A stretch of 64,000 nt of DNA from Micromonospora antibiotica (GCF_017599305.1 NZ_JAGFWR010000004.1:310001-374000); one strand, 5' to 3'. Shown: positions 35,649 to 44,497, counted from the stretch's first letter. Numbers and translations: made by a program. The notes: a model not told the origin generated them from the letters alone.

Positions 35649-36706
35649 CGCGCCGGATCGTCGAACCACGAGTCGTGAGTGCCGTCTCGCAACTCGGCAG
35701 CCACAGTCCGCAACATCGTGCGGGGATGGTCGATGAGGATGTCGCCGGCTTCGATTTCCGCCGCGACGTCGGACTCGAACTGCTTGCGAGTGATCTCCCT
35801 GAAGCCGGGCCGCCAACCCACCCGCACCGGCGGTTGCCACTGCGCATCCCACGCCTGGAGCTCGGCGCGCAGCACATCACCCCTGACCTGAAGCCCGGAG
35901 CCGTCATCGGCGCCGCTGATCGTGAAGTCCAGCGGATTGACTCCACCGTCCATGGCCAGCAGCATCAGCAGCGTCGGCGTCCGGTCCCCGTAGTGCAGTC
36001 CCTTCTTCGCCCCGCCCACAATCTCGGCAAGCGACTCCAGCAGCAGGGCGGCCCGCTCGCGACGGACCACCAGGGGCAGCCGCACTGCCGGCTGGCCCCG
36101 GAACGTGACCGGTTCCGCGCCGACGGAGACCGCGTCGGCCACCTGCATGGCTGCTTCCTGGGTCAGGTAGTTCGCTTTGCCCGCGCCGCTCGCAGTCGGC
36201 AGGGTGAACGTGCCGATACGGGGAACATCGAGCAGGAACGGCGCGGCGAGATCGGCGGTGTAGAACTCGTGCGTGTGTAACACCGGGTCGTCGATGCCGC
36301 GTGCCATCACCCCGTAGTCCTCCGTCGGCCGGGCCGGCTCCACGGCCAACAAAGTGCCGACCATGAAAGGGCTGTCCCGCAGGGTGGTGTCCGTGCCCTC
36401 AGCCTTGGCGGTCGCCTTCAAGTAGCCGAACAGGTCGTCGTCGGCATACCGGATCGGGTCGGCTGCCGTAGTCGCCTTCTGCGCCTTGCCCTGCTTCCTG
36501 CCCACCCGATCGGTGGGGGAGGGCAGCGCACCCCGCTCGGTCATCGTGTCGCGCAACCAGCGCCGCAACGCCTGAGCCGAGACGTACGGGTAGGTCTGCT
36601 GCCGGATCACGGTCTTCTTGACCCGCGCGGTCGTCGCCTCACCACGACCGTTGTTGGGGGCACCCGCGGTCACCGCGAGCACGATCTTGCCTGCCAGATA
36701 GGCCAT
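35645..36706 (-). CDS. cas7: Cas7 backbone subunit (Cst2/DevR family)
   Basis: 353 aa from ATG 36706. 'MAYLAGKIVLAVTAGAPNNGRG...VKKTVIRQQTYPYVSAQALRRWLRDTM' matches the Cst2/DevR start (NNGR, then YPYVSaQaLRRWLRD). 'YSxVxRRGI'-like 'DYGVMARGIDDPV' and 'HTHEFYTADLAAPFLLDVPRIGTF' are also typical. It forms the helical filament on the crRNA spacer. A GEATTARVKK loop would carry the thumb. It is coupled by TGATG to cas8. Confidence 0.93.
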   Translation of the reverse strand: MAYLAGKIVLAVTAGAPNNGRGEATTARVKKTVIRQQTYPYVSAQALRRWLRDTMTERGALPSPTDRVGRKQGKAQKATTAADPIRYADDDLFGYLKATAKAEGTDTTLRDSPFMVGTLLAVEPARPTEDYGVMARGIDDPVLHTHEFYTADLAAPFLLDVPRIGTFTLPTASGAGKANYLTQEAAMQVADAVSVGAEPVTFRGQPAVRLPLVVRRERAALLLESLAEIVGGAKKGLHYGDRTPTLLMLLAMDGGVNPLDFTISGADDGSGLQVRGDVLRAELQAWDAQWQPPVRVGWRPGFREITRKQFESDVAAEIEAGDILIDHPRTMLRTVAAELRDGTHDSWFDDPAR

Positions 36707-38100
36707 CAGGCGTACACCTCATCCTCGTGGGGGTCGAACTGGATCTCATCGCCGATCTCGCCGTCGTCGTCTTCGCCACTGGGCTTACGTCCGATCGGCG
36801 CGTCGGCCTTCACCAGATCGGCAACAACCTCAAAGAACAGCTGGGCCCGCCACCGCCAGCCGTCCGGGCCGGCCGACAACAGCGTGGGGGCGACACCGCT
36901 GATATCGGGCGCCTGATCACCGTCGCGCAGCAGCCGGGCACTGGCCTCCATCAGCAACTCGTGCAGGGCATAGCCGCTTCTGGCCGCCCTCATGTATTCG
37001 TTGAAACGGCCCCGGGGGTTGCGCTCGGCCAGGATCCAGGCTGCGACCAGTTGGCGGGCCGGTGCGAGGCGTGCGACATCCATCCCGTACATCTCCTCCT
37101 GATAGATGCGGGCCAACCGCCGCCAACCGTCGGCGGTGACCGGCGAGGCCGGCGGGTCGGCGAACGCCGATAGCAGCGCGTGCAGTAGCCGGTCCACCGC
37201 ACCGTGCTCGTCGACGAAGAGGGTTCTGGCAATCGCCGCGTACCCGCCGGGGTCCCTGTCCGGGCGGGCCAGCGCGCGACGTAACCGACGCCACCCAAGG
37301 CGGGTCGCCGGGTCGGCCTCGATCCGGACGAGTAGCCGTCCGATGGCCTGCCGTGTCCCGCTCACCTTCAGCCACGGATCCTGGTTGTCGTTCTTGAACG
37401 ACCACAGCACGGCGTCGACCGGCGCGTCGACCGCATGAGCGCGTAACGCGGCCAGGGTCACCGCCTCAGCGCTCGCACCACCGGGTAGACCAGTGAAACC
37501 CAACTGTTGGATGCGCACAGCGCGGGTGACGTTCCGGGCGACGAAGCGCCGCTCCACCGCAGGATTCGCACACCGGACGACGGTCGCGGAGCCGGCCGTG
37601 ACCCACGCGCCATACGGCAGCGCCCACATCGCAATCCGGCAACCCCGGCACACCGGCCAGCCCGCGGTGCGTGGCGGCAACGTGTTCACGGACTGGGCGG
37701 TGTCGAACAGCGGCAGGTGGGACTTGGCCCACAACACCGCCGTTGACGCCGAACAGAATGTGCAGGGTAGGGCCTGCGCGGTGGGATGGTCGGGGACGAA
37801 CAGCTCTGCTACCAGTGAGCGAAGCCTGACGGGGTCTCGCGTCCGCGAGGCGTGAGTCGCCTTGGCGTTCGGGTAGAGCGCGAACAGAACCTTCCACCAG
37901 TCCGGGTTCGCGACGTTCTTGGCCAGGCCCGAGACCGCGACAACGTCGTCAACCAACCGTTGGGCAACGGCGTCAAGATCGTCCGAGTCGACAGCGTCGG
38001 GTGCGGCTCGACCGGCGAGCAGCGCAGCGGCCCACGCACCGCACCGCTGCAATGGATGCCCGGTCAAGGCCAGCACCGGCCGCGTAGCGGCACAGCTCAC
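36706..38100 (-). CDS. cas8b: Cas8 large subunit (Cst1 / Cas8b1-like)
   Basis: 464 aa from GTG 38100 (GTGA overlap with cas6; the in-frame extension to 38145 lies inside cas6). It starts 'LALTGHPLQRCGAWAAALLAG', as in Cst1 proteins (hTGxPhxxxG). A zinc-finger-like set 'LPCTFCSAST' and 'WPVCRGCRIAMWALPYG' is present, with 'LWSFKNDNQDPWLKVSG' and a helical C-terminus 'RWRAQLFFEVVADLVK'. It recognises the PAM and recruits Cas3. The acidic tail (DDDGEIGDEIQFDPHEDE) is unusual in length. Confidence 0.9.
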   Translation of the reverse strand: MSCAATRPVLALTGHPLQRCGAWAAALLAGRAAPDAVDSDDLDAVAQRLVDDVVAVSGLAKNVANPDWWKVLFALYPNAKATHASRTRDPVRLRSLVAELFVPDHPTAQALPCTFCSASTAVLWAKSHLPLFDTAQSVNTLPPRTAGWPVCRGCRIAMWALPYGAWVTAGSATVVRCANPAVERRFVARNVTRAVRIQQLGFTGLPGGASAEAVTLAALRAHAVDAPVDAVLWSFKNDNQDPWLKVSGTRQAIGRLLVRIEADPATRLGWRRLRRALARPDRDPGGYAAIARTLFVDEHGAVDRLLHALLSAFADPPASPVTADGWRRLARIYQEEMYGMDVARLAPARQLVAAWILAERNPRGRFNEYMRAARSGYALHELLMEASARLLRDGDQAPDISGVAPTLLSAGPDGWRWRAQLFFEVVADLVKADAPIGRKPSGEDDDGEIGDEIQFDPHEDEVYA

Positions 38101-38789
38101 CGCACCCAGCCGAATCCCTGGATGTTGGACAATCCCAGACCCCATTCGCGCAGCGCACCGATCAGGCGGGGGTCGGCGTCGAGTCGTACCGTTGCCGTCG
38201 CCCCGATCCGGATCCCGCCGGAGACCTCGAACCGTCGCCGTTGCCCCGCCGCCAGTACCTGTAGTTCGGCGTCATTCGGCAGGCCGAGCAGGTCGGCTTT
38301 GTGCCGGATGTTCGCCAGCAGCACGTCGGCATAGCCGTCGTCGTCGGGCAGCAGGTACCGATCCTGCTTGGCCTTGACCAGTACGGGTGAGCGGGTCTCC
38401 AGCACTGCGGAGGAGTCCATCTCAGCGGTCGGTTCCAGTTGCGCACCCTTGATCGTGAGGGTGACCGGTCCCCACCGCAGCTCGCGCCTGCTGGTGACAC
38501 CGGCCAGCAACGACGCGGCCAGCGCAGGAATCGGTGACCCGAACCAGATTCGGCCGTTGCCCGACATCATGTACGCGCTGGGCTTCCGTCGGGCACCGAC
38601 GAAGACCGGGGGTGAGATCCCCACGGGCCGCGGCGAGCTGGGCGGCGCCCAGCTCCCGTCGTGCAACTGCGTGGCCAGGGAGGGTGCTTGATCGGCGATC
38701 ACGCTGTACACCACGGCGTGTGCCACACCGTGCACGTACTTCCAGGGAAGCGCTGTGTCGGGTCCAGCGACGTCCACGTAGAACCGCAT
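38097..38789 (-). CDS. cas6: Cas6 crRNA endonuclease (type I-B)
   Basis: 230 aa. ATG 38789 is preferred over 38804 because GGAG sits ten bases upstream and Cas6 proteins usually open 'MRFYVDV'. 'LPWKYVHGVAHAVVYSVI' has an H that may be catalytic. The C-terminal Gly-rich RAMP loop reads 'LREWGLGLSNIQGFGWVR'. It cleaves the 30-nt repeats of arrays 1 and 2. It is the first gene of the eight-gene operon. The ~150 bases upstream carry no gene and presumably hold the operon promoter. Confidence 0.92.
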   Translation of the reverse strand: MRFYVDVAGPDTALPWKYVHGVAHAVVYSVIADQAPSLATQLHDGSWAPPSSPRPVGISPPVFVGARRKPSAYMMSGNGRIWFGSPIPALAASLLAGVTSRRELRWGPVTLTIKGAQLEPTAEMDSSAVLETRSPVLVKAKQDRYLLPDDDGYADVLLANIRHKADLLGLPNDAELQVLAAGQRRRFEVSGGIRIGATATVRLDADPRLIGALREWGLGLSNIQGFGWVR

Positions 38790-38949
38790 GTACCTGATCT
38801 CCATTCATATTCGTGACCCCTGAGGGCAGCGAGCGACGACCGCGATTGATGCGGCCCTGATCGCCGGTTGCGCCAGAAAAGATCCATAGTGGACAACGGC
38901 ATGGCGAGGTGTGGTGATTCAGCCCAGGTAGGGCACAGATTCCTCAGCA

Positions 38950-39078
38950 GGAGCGATGGAACGGCGGCACATCGGTGCCCAGCCCGAACAGCAGAGCAAC
39001 CTTACGAGCCACACGGACTTCCACCAGATCAGCGCGGCGGGCCTCGGCTGCCGGGATCACGGCGGGGAAGGCGTACAC
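38950..39078 (-). pseudogene. 5' relic of the large unknown protein at 61336
   Basis: The minus strand reads 'VYAFPAVIPAAEARRADLVEV' and 'RVARKVALLFGLGTDVPPFHRSC' then a stop. It matches 'VHVFPAEIPAAEARRADVVEV' and 'RVARKVAPLFGLDGDIPPFRRSW' at the start of the gene at 61336-63549. About 43 codons remain. The DNA upstream is also shared (CTCAACTACAAAAGTA here, CTCAACAACAAAAGTA at 63583-63598). It is a deleted copy lying directly upstream of the type I-B cas6. Confidence 0.85.
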
Positions 39079-39213
39079 AAGCGAGGACGCTACATCGACG
39101 ACAGGAGTATCTCAACTACAAAAGTACCCGAAAGTTGATGGAGGTTCACCCGTGCTGCAGAAACGATCACACTCCATGCGGCGAGGGGCGAGAAGCCCCA
39201 GCTCGGCGGGGCC

Positions 39214-39594
39214 TCAGTCGCCGTCAGCGATCATCGGCCGAGCAAGTGACCTGCAGCCGACAACCACACCGTGCTCATCACGCACCGTGTCATGCGGATA
39301 AACAAGATCATCCCGCGCGGGCAGCGCCTCCGCCACAGCCCGCGCAACAATGAGCAGCACCCCCGCCCTACGGTCCGGCACCCCACTGACCTGCGAGGAA
39401 GCCGCCGTCCGCTTCAACGGCACCAGCAACGGACCGACCCGCACCGCACCATCGACACGATCAGGCAGCAACACCAGCCGCGCCGCAGGCGCAGTAGGGG
39501 GAACGTCCACCACCACCCCAGAACCCACCAGCCGCACCACGTGCGGAGTCAGGTTGACCACCTCGGCGACCACGTGCCTCTCCGCTGGCTGCAT
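39214..39594 (-). CDS. NLTPH-type small protein, unknown function
   Basis: 126 aa from ATG 39594. 'VVNLTPHVVRLVGSGVVVDVPPTAPAARLVLLP' begins a β-rich domain, and it ends 'GVLLIVARAVAEALPARDDLVYPHDTVRDEHGVVVGCRSLARP'. The NLTPH...P(S)G.ARL...h.VSr.VAEA...R.Dlh.P...VRDe.G.vvGCr.la.P pattern recurs in small actinomycete proteins of mobile regions (recalled, not verified); function unknown. The last third is shared with the chimeric gene at 63601. It sits upstream of the relic at 38950 and of cas6. Confidence 0.7.
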   Translation of the reverse strand: MQPAERHVVAEVVNLTPHVVRLVGSGVVVDVPPTAPAARLVLLPDRVDGAVRVGPLLVPLKRTAASSQVSGVPDRRAGVLLIVARAVAEALPARDDLVYPHDTVRDEHGVVVGCRSLARPMIADGD

Positions 39595-40089
39595 CCCACG
39601 AGCGTAGGCAACACCACCCCACAAGGTGACGACAGGTGACCGCCTAGGTACACAATGGCGTCCATGCGTCTGCTCGTACACGTCACCGGAGAAGCAGCTC
39701 CCCTCCTCAACTCCCACGGCAGCTCAAAGCCTGCCCGGGCTGACCGGTTTGCTTCCCACCGCAAAGAACTCAGCTCGGCCCTGGCTCAGCCCGAATGGTG
39801 CCAGCGCCGCCCATCGAGATGCTCACCAAAGGGCATGGCGCGCCGATCGCCCCGGTGGTCCGGTGACGAACAGGGAGATGATAGGAGGACATTCGGCCTC
39901 CGGATCGGAGCTTAGGATGGCACGAGCAACTACATGAGCCAGGTCGGCGCGTTGAGCGCGACGACATCAAGATTCTTCGCGCGCATGGGGAGGTTGGGAG
40001 TTGGATTGATGCGACCCGGCCACGGCAGTGTGTGGCGCGTTTCCGCGACCAAGCCGTGCCCTGTTCTTGGTCGTTCCCGTGATTGAGTG
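39595..40089. other. Intergenic region, 495 bp
   Basis: No gene was found with confidence. A short plus-strand frame at 39664 ('MRLLVHVTGEAAPLL') looks coding for about 20 codons only. The region separates the NLTPH gene from the array 2 leader and probably contains its promoter. Confidence 0.35.
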
Positions 40090-40184
40090 TTCTGACCAGC
40101 GCAGATGCACAACCGCCGGTCCGCTGCAAAAACCTGCCGAGTCCAGGGTTGGAAAGCGGCTTTGACCTGCGACTTAAGACTCGG
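40090..40184 (+). promoter_or_regulatory. CRISPR leader of array 2
   Basis: It is the reverse complement of the array 1 leader with about a dozen differences (blocks ATGCACAACCGCCGG, CCGCTGCAAAAA, TGACCTGCGACTTAAGA). It abuts the first perfect repeat at 40185, so array 2 grows and is transcribed rightward. Confidence 0.85.
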
Positions 40185-41271
40185 GTCGCTCATCACCCCT
40201 GGAGGGATCGCAACGTGCGGATCTGGATCCGGACGGCGGTGGTGGTGACGAGTCGCTCATCACCCCTGGAGGGATCGCAACTGTGTCTGATGAGACGCTA
40301 ACCGCCACCATCCCCGTGGTCGCTCATCACCCCTGGAGGGATCGCAACAGCCTGTTCGTCCGCGCGTGGACGGTGGCGAAGAACAAGTCGCTCATCACCC
40401 CTGGAGGGATCGCAACAGCTACCGACCGCCCGCGCAACGCGACAGCGCCGAACCGGTCGCTCATCACCCCTGGAGGGATCGCAACCTGTTCGCCGGGAAG
40501 GGCAAGGGCGGCACGCCGCTGTCGCTCATCACCCCTGGAGGGATCGCAACACGACCGGCGAACCGATGTCGTCGTACCGGCCGGGGTCGCTCATCACCCC
40601 TGGAGGGATCGCAACGTGGGTGACAGTGCCCCGGCGTGCCTGCCGGTTGTCGCTCATCACCCCTGGAGGGATCGCAACCCGGCCTGGCCTGGCTGTGCGC
40701 CACGTACTCGGGTCGCTCATCACCCTGGAGGGATCGCAACGCTTTCAGGCTGCGGATCTGCCACAGCCCGACCGAGTCGCTCATCACCCCTGGAGGGATC
40801 GCAACATGTGGGTGAGGGCGATGCAGCCGGAGACGCCGTCGAGTCGCTCATCACCCCTGGAGGGATCGCAACCCGACATCTACCTGTTCGGCGCCCAGCT
40901 GGTGGCGTGTCGCTCATCACCCCTGGAGGGATCGCAACACTGGTAGGACAGCTGGGCCTGCGACCGCTGCGTCGGGTCGCTCATCACCCCTGGAGGGATC
41001 GCAACACGCAGCATGCAACTGCCACTGGTACCGACAGGCAAGTCGCTCATCACCCCTGGAGGGATCGCAACGCGACCTGGTAGACGGTCAGGCCCATCGC
41101 GCGCCACATGTCGCTCATTACCCCTGGAGGGATCGCAACACGGCCCGAACCCGACGATGCCCTCACGCAGGCGGGTCGCTCATCACCTCTGGAGGGATCG
41201 CAACACGTGGTAGGCCACCCACCCGATCTCGTCGAGACGATGTCGCTCATCATCCCTGGAGGGATCACAAC
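40185..41271 (+). CRISPR. CRISPR array 2 (type I-B), 17 repeats
   Basis: Same 30-nt repeat as array 1, here on the plus strand. Copies start at 40185, 40252, 40319, 40387, 40456, 40521, 40586, 40649, 40712, 40776, 40843, 40909, 40976, 41042, 41110, 41175 and 41242; spacers are 34-39 nt. The copy at 40712 lacks one C. Copies 41110 and 41175 have one change each and 41242 has two, marking the old end on the right. The array stops abruptly inside a truncated gene at 41272. Confidence 0.98.
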
Positions 41272-41355
41272 ATCTCGGACGCGTACGCGTTGCGGGAATG
41301 AAAGCTGGTCAGCTACGTCGAGGCGATCCGCACCTATCTCGGCACGGCCGACTGA
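41272..41355 (+). pseudogene. 3' end of an unidentified truncated gene
   Basis: 27 codons run from the last base of array 2 to TGA 41353: 'ISDAYALRE', a stop, 'KLVSYVEAIRTYLGTAD', with TGATG coupling to the JAB gene. The coupling suggests it was the gene preceding JAB and E1 in one operon (a ubiquitin-like or E2-like partner would fit, but nothing diagnostic remains). Confidence 0.4.
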
Positions 41356-41890
41356 TGGCCTGCGCGCTGCGGATCAGCCGCGACATCTGGGACACGATAC
41401 GGCGGCATCTGCGCGACAGCGACGACGAACGCGGCGCCTACCTGCTGGCCCGCGCCGGCCGGTGGACCGACCCGTAGGGCACCGGGGCGGTCACCGACCT
41501 GTTGGTCACCCGGGCCATCCCGATCCCGGACGACGCGCTGTCGGTGCAGAACAGTGTACGGGTCGAGGGTTGCCGCCTGGCTGACCCGGGAGGTGCTGAT
41601 CGCCTGCTTCGAGACCGGCCTGTCCCTCGGTCGACGTGCACAGCCACCCGTTCGCCGACGACACGGTCAACTTCTCCGGCCTGGACGTGGAGAACATGCG
41701 CCAGACCCACACCGAGTTCCTCGACCGGATGCCGGCCGTACCACCGGTCGGGGTGGCGTCGCTGCTGCTTGGCCAGGCGTCGGTGGCCGGCGCCTACACC
41801 GACCCGGACGACGGGACGCTGCGGATGCTCGACCGGTTGGTGCTCCTCGGCGACGACGACCTGACCGAGGTGACACTGTGCCGATCCTGA
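41355..41890 (+). pseudogene. JAB/MPN-domain peptidase, inactivated
   Basis: ATG 41355 opens 'MACALRISRDIWDTIRRHLRDSDDERGAYLLARAGRW', then an in-frame TAG at 41475. Coding resumes in the same frame ('LLVTRAIPIPDDALSVQNSVRVE'), shifts ('AAWLTREVLIACFETGLSL'), and shifts again to 'DVHSHPFADDTVNFSGLDVENMRQTH'. H-S-H-P-x8-S-x2-D is the JAMM zinc motif of Rpn11/JAB isopeptidases. It ends overlapping the E1 start. One stop plus two shifts make it dead as read, though the active-site motif itself is intact. Confidence 0.8.
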
Positions 41891-42942
41891 CCATGCCGTT
41901 CGACGGGCCGGCACCACCGACCGGTGCCACCGGGCCGATCCAGGACCGCTACGACCGGCAGGTGCGGGCGTTCGGCCGGCTCGCCGAACTGACCGTCGCC
42001 GTGGTCGGTCTCGGCGGTGTCGGTAGCCAGGTCGTCCAGTCGCTGGCCCACCTCGGAGTGGGCGGGTTGCTGCTGGTCGACCCGGACACGGTCACCGCCA
42101 CCAACCTGAACCGTCTGATAGGCGCCAAGCCGGCCGACGTGGCACGGGCAGCGACCAAGGTCACCGTCGCGGCCCGCACGGTCCGGACCATCAACCCGCA
42201 GGTTCGGGTACGCGGCATCGCCGGCAGCATCCTCGACCCGGTCGTCTGGCAGCAGGTGCGCCCGGCCGAGGTGATCGTCGGCGCGGTGGACGGGCACGCG
42301 CCACGCTGGGCGTTGAACCGGCTGGCCGTGCAGTACGCCCGCTGCTATCTCGACGTCGGAGTCGAGCTGGGACCGGCACCCCGCCCGGAGCAGCCCGACG
42401 ACCACGATCAAGAAGCCAGTTCCCGGGTACGGCTGGAAGCCGGCGGGCATCTGGCGGTGATCCGCCCCGGCGGACCGTGCCTGCTCTGCCTGTGCGGCTA
42501 CGACCCGCGCCTGGTGGATGCCGAACTCGATCCGGGGTTGGCAGCTGCGCGCCGGGCGGCCGGATACCGGGTCGACGATCCGGCCGAGCCGGCGCCCAGC
42601 GTGGTTTTCCTCAACCAGATCATCGCCGGGTACGCCGTCGGCGAGCTGCTGAACTACGTCTCGCTGTGGCGACCGCCGGTGCGATATCTGCTGGTTGACG
42701 CGGCGGTAAACGGAACTACGGCGCTGGATGCCGACCGCGACCCGCAGTGCCTGGCATGCGGGCCGGACTCGCCACGGGGGCTCAGCGACGCCGCCGGCCC
42801 ACCGTCCGTGGCCCGGACCACCGCGCCGCCAGCGGCGCACGACGCTGCCGGAGCACCGCAGAACCCGAACACCCAGTCGTCCCGATATACGTCACCCAGT
42901 GAGCCGGGCCCGCGCAACGGGTCACACCACCACGACACCTGA
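41878..42942 (+). CDS. E1-like ThiF-family adenylyltransferase
   Basis: 354 aa from GTG 41878 (GAGGTGACACT upstream). 'DRYDRQVRAFGRLAELTVAVVGLGGVGSQVVQSLAHLGVGGLLLVDPDTVTATNLNRL' holds the ATP-binding Rossmann motif GxGGxGS and the DxDxVxxxNLNR signature. Two Cys sets, 'GPCLLCLCGYD' and 'PQCLACGPDS', probably bind zinc as in ThiF/MoeB. It activates the C-terminus of a ubiquitin-like protein by adenylation. Paired with a JAB peptidase it resembles bacterial ubiquitin-like conjugation/deconjugation modules; no Ubl or E2 is intact here. Confidence 0.85.
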   Translation: MPILTMPFDGPAPPTGATGPIQDRYDRQVRAFGRLAELTVAVVGLGGVGSQVVQSLAHLGVGGLLLVDPDTVTATNLNRLIGAKPADVARAATKVTVAARTVRTINPQVRVRGIAGSILDPVVWQQVRPAEVIVGAVDGHAPRWALNRLAVQYARCYLDVGVELGPAPRPEQPDDHDQEASSRVRLEAGGHLAVIRPGGPCLLCLCGYDPRLVDAELDPGLAAARRAAGYRVDDPAEPAPSVVFLNQIIAGYAVGELLNYVSLWRPPVRYLLVDAAVNGTTALDADRDPQCLACGPDSPRGLSDAAGPPSVARTTAPPAAHDAAGAPQNPNTQSSRYTSPSEPGPRNGSHHHDT

Positions 42943-42991
42943 CCCCAGGCCGGCTGACGCCGGCTCTCGATGGACCTAATGAGATCTCGTG

Positions 42992-43026
42992 GATCCCGTC
43001 ACGGAATTTTGATCCGTGACGGGATC
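42992..43026. terminator. 14-bp hairpin terminator
   Basis: GATCCCGTCACGGA (42992-43005) pairs with TCCGTGACGGGATC (43013-43026) around the loop ATTTTGA. It lies just after the E1 gene and just before array 3. It can end the E1 transcript rightward and the array 3 transcript leftward. Confidence 0.8.
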
Positions 43027-43176
43027 ACGCGCTGCATTGCGTTGTGGGTTGATACCGCCAGTCGTGGCAGACGCTACCCGTCTGCGCTCGTCGACGGGCG
43101 TTCCACAGGCCTAATCCGGCCCAATTCGTGTGCTCGGAGACGACCACGTCCAGCCATTTTACGGCATCGGAAGCGA

Positions 43177-43281
43177 GTTTCAATCCGGTGCGGTTTTCGC
43201 GTGTCCGGGACCCGGTCAGCCGGACGACCGGACCGAGGAGATCCCGGTTTCAATCCGGTGCGGTTTCGCGTGTCCGGGGAC
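43177..43281 (-). CRISPR. CRISPR array 3 (type III), two repeats, one spacer
   Basis: Two 35-nt copies at 43177-43211 and 43247-43281 flank a 35-nt spacer. Read leftward, the repeat ends in CCGGATTGAAAC / CCGGTGCGG variants, the usual ATTGAAAC-type 5' handle. Each copy lacks one base relative to the 36-nt repeats of array 4 (a G in the first, a T in the second). The leader is on the right, so transcription is leftward. Confidence 0.85.
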
Positions 43282-43478
43282 CCCTGTCCGAAATGTCGGG
43301 CGGTCTGAGCTGGGTAAACATGGTGATCCGGGGACAACCTCTTGTCGATCAAGATCTTGGGGGAGCCTTAGATGATCTCTGTGGGGAGCGTCTTTGCAGC
43401 TCAGGTTCACTTTGGGATCTTTTCGCCAACCTGCCCGGGATCCTGGCCGTGTCGGAGGTTGTCGCAATAGACATTTCC
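43282..43478 (-). promoter_or_regulatory. CRISPR leader of array 3
   Basis: About 195 bases are shared with the flank of array 4 (46988-47182). Common blocks include TGTCCGAAATG, AGATGATCTCTGTG, CACTTTGGGATCTTT and GTGTCGGA, all in the same order and spacing. It separates the array from the divergent RT gene and may drive both. Confidence 0.8.
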
Positions 43479-43555
43479 GGACATAAGCTCCTGTTGATCT
43501 CCGGAGTGGCGTCGATGCCACCGATTCTATCGGAGTTCGTCCGTCCGATCTGGGC

Positions 43556-44497
43556 ATGAATACCTCTCCTTCCCGGCTGTTGAGTCGGATGTCTGACCAG
43601 CCGACGTTGTGGGCCGCGTGGTCGCGGGTCGCCGCCGGCACCGCATTGTCCGGAGCGGACGGCGTGACCGTCGCCGAGTTCGCCCATCACCTCGGCCCAC
43701 GGCTGGAGTCGTTGTCCGCGTTGCTGCGCAGCGGCGAATACGCTCCGCAACCGCTGCGGCTTATGGCCGTCACTCGTGGTGGCGAGCGCCGCGACCGGGG
43801 CATTCCGACCGTCGCCGACGGGGTGGCGCAGCGCGCTTTCCTGCACGTCGCCGGTGACCGGTGGGAGACCCGCCGAGCCGAGGTCAGTTTCGCGTACCAG
43901 CGGGGTCGTTCCTGGGTGGACGCGTTGACGATGGCTCTCGCGTACCGGGACAAGGGTTTGCGCTATGTGGTCCGTGCGGACATCTCCGACTTCTTCGCCA
44001 GCATCGACCACCAGCTCCTGCACGAGATGGTCAGCGGCAGTCTCGCCGACCCGGCGGTCAGCCGGATCGTGCGCGGCTGGTTCACCGCGCCGATGCTGAC
44101 CGCAGCCGGACTGCGCACCCGGGTCCGGGGCGTTCCCGAAGGTGCGCCGATCAGTCCGACCCTGGCCAACCTCTACCTGCGTGAGTTCGACGCCCGGGTC
44201 GACGGTCGGCACGGCCGGCTGGTGCGCTACGCCGACGACCTCGCGCTGTTCTGCGGCGACCTCGACGCGGCGATCAGCGGCGCCCGGCAGATCTGGGCCG
44301 AGTTGGTCGCGCTCAACCTGCGGCTGCACCCCGACAAGACGCAGATCACCACGTTCGACGCCGGGTTCAGCATGCTCGGCTGGGTGTTCGACGGCGAGCA
44401 CGGCCGACCCGAGCAACCCAACACGGACTGGACCCACCCGCTGCTCAACGCCCCGCAGCAGGGAAAGCTGCCGGCCAGCAACGGGAGCCCACGATGA
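43556..44497 (+). CDS. CRISPR-associated reverse transcriptase
   Basis: 313 aa from ATG 43556. RT motifs in order: 'RGIPTVADGVAQRAFLHV' (RT2, R-x-I-P), 'YVVRADISDFFASIDHQLL' (motif A, first catalytic Asp), 'VPEGAPISPTLANLYLREFD' (RT4, PxGxPxSP), 'LVRYADDLALF' (motif C, YADD), 'LNLRLHPDKTQITTF' and 'FSMLGWVFDGEHG' (RT6-7). It ends ATGA-coupled to cas1, placing it in the group of separate RTs linked to type III adaptation. It should allow spacers to be taken from RNA. There is no maturase or Cas6 domain. Confidence 0.95.
   Translation: MNTSPSRLLSRMSDQPTLWAAWSRVAAGTALSGADGVTVAEFAHHLGPRLESLSALLRSGEYAPQPLRLMAVTRGGERRDRGIPTVADGVAQRAFLHVAGDRWETRRAEVSFAYQRGRSWVDALTMALAYRDKGLRYVVRADISDFFASIDHQLLHEMVSGSLADPAVSRIVRGWFTAPMLTAAGLRTRVRGVPEGAPISPTLANLYLREFDARVDGRHGRLVRYADDLALFCGDLDAAISGARQIWAELVALNLRLHPDKTQITTFDAGFSMLGWVFDGEHGRPEQPNTDWTHPLLNAPQQGKLPASNGSPR

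Noticed and set aside
38422..38808. Alternative ORF starting at ATG 38808 upstream of cas6
   Set aside because: It is out of frame with the Cas6 motifs and Arg-rich; the ribosome site and family start support ATG 38789.
40283..41083. 266-codon ORF across CRISPR array 2 ('VAHHPWRDRN' repeats)
   Set aside because: The peptide repeat is the CRISPR repeat translated; the frame is open by chance.
43216..43641. Minus-strand ORF over the array 3 leader
   Set aside because: Shared with the array 4 flank only as DNA; frames differ by indels, so it is a leader and not a gene.
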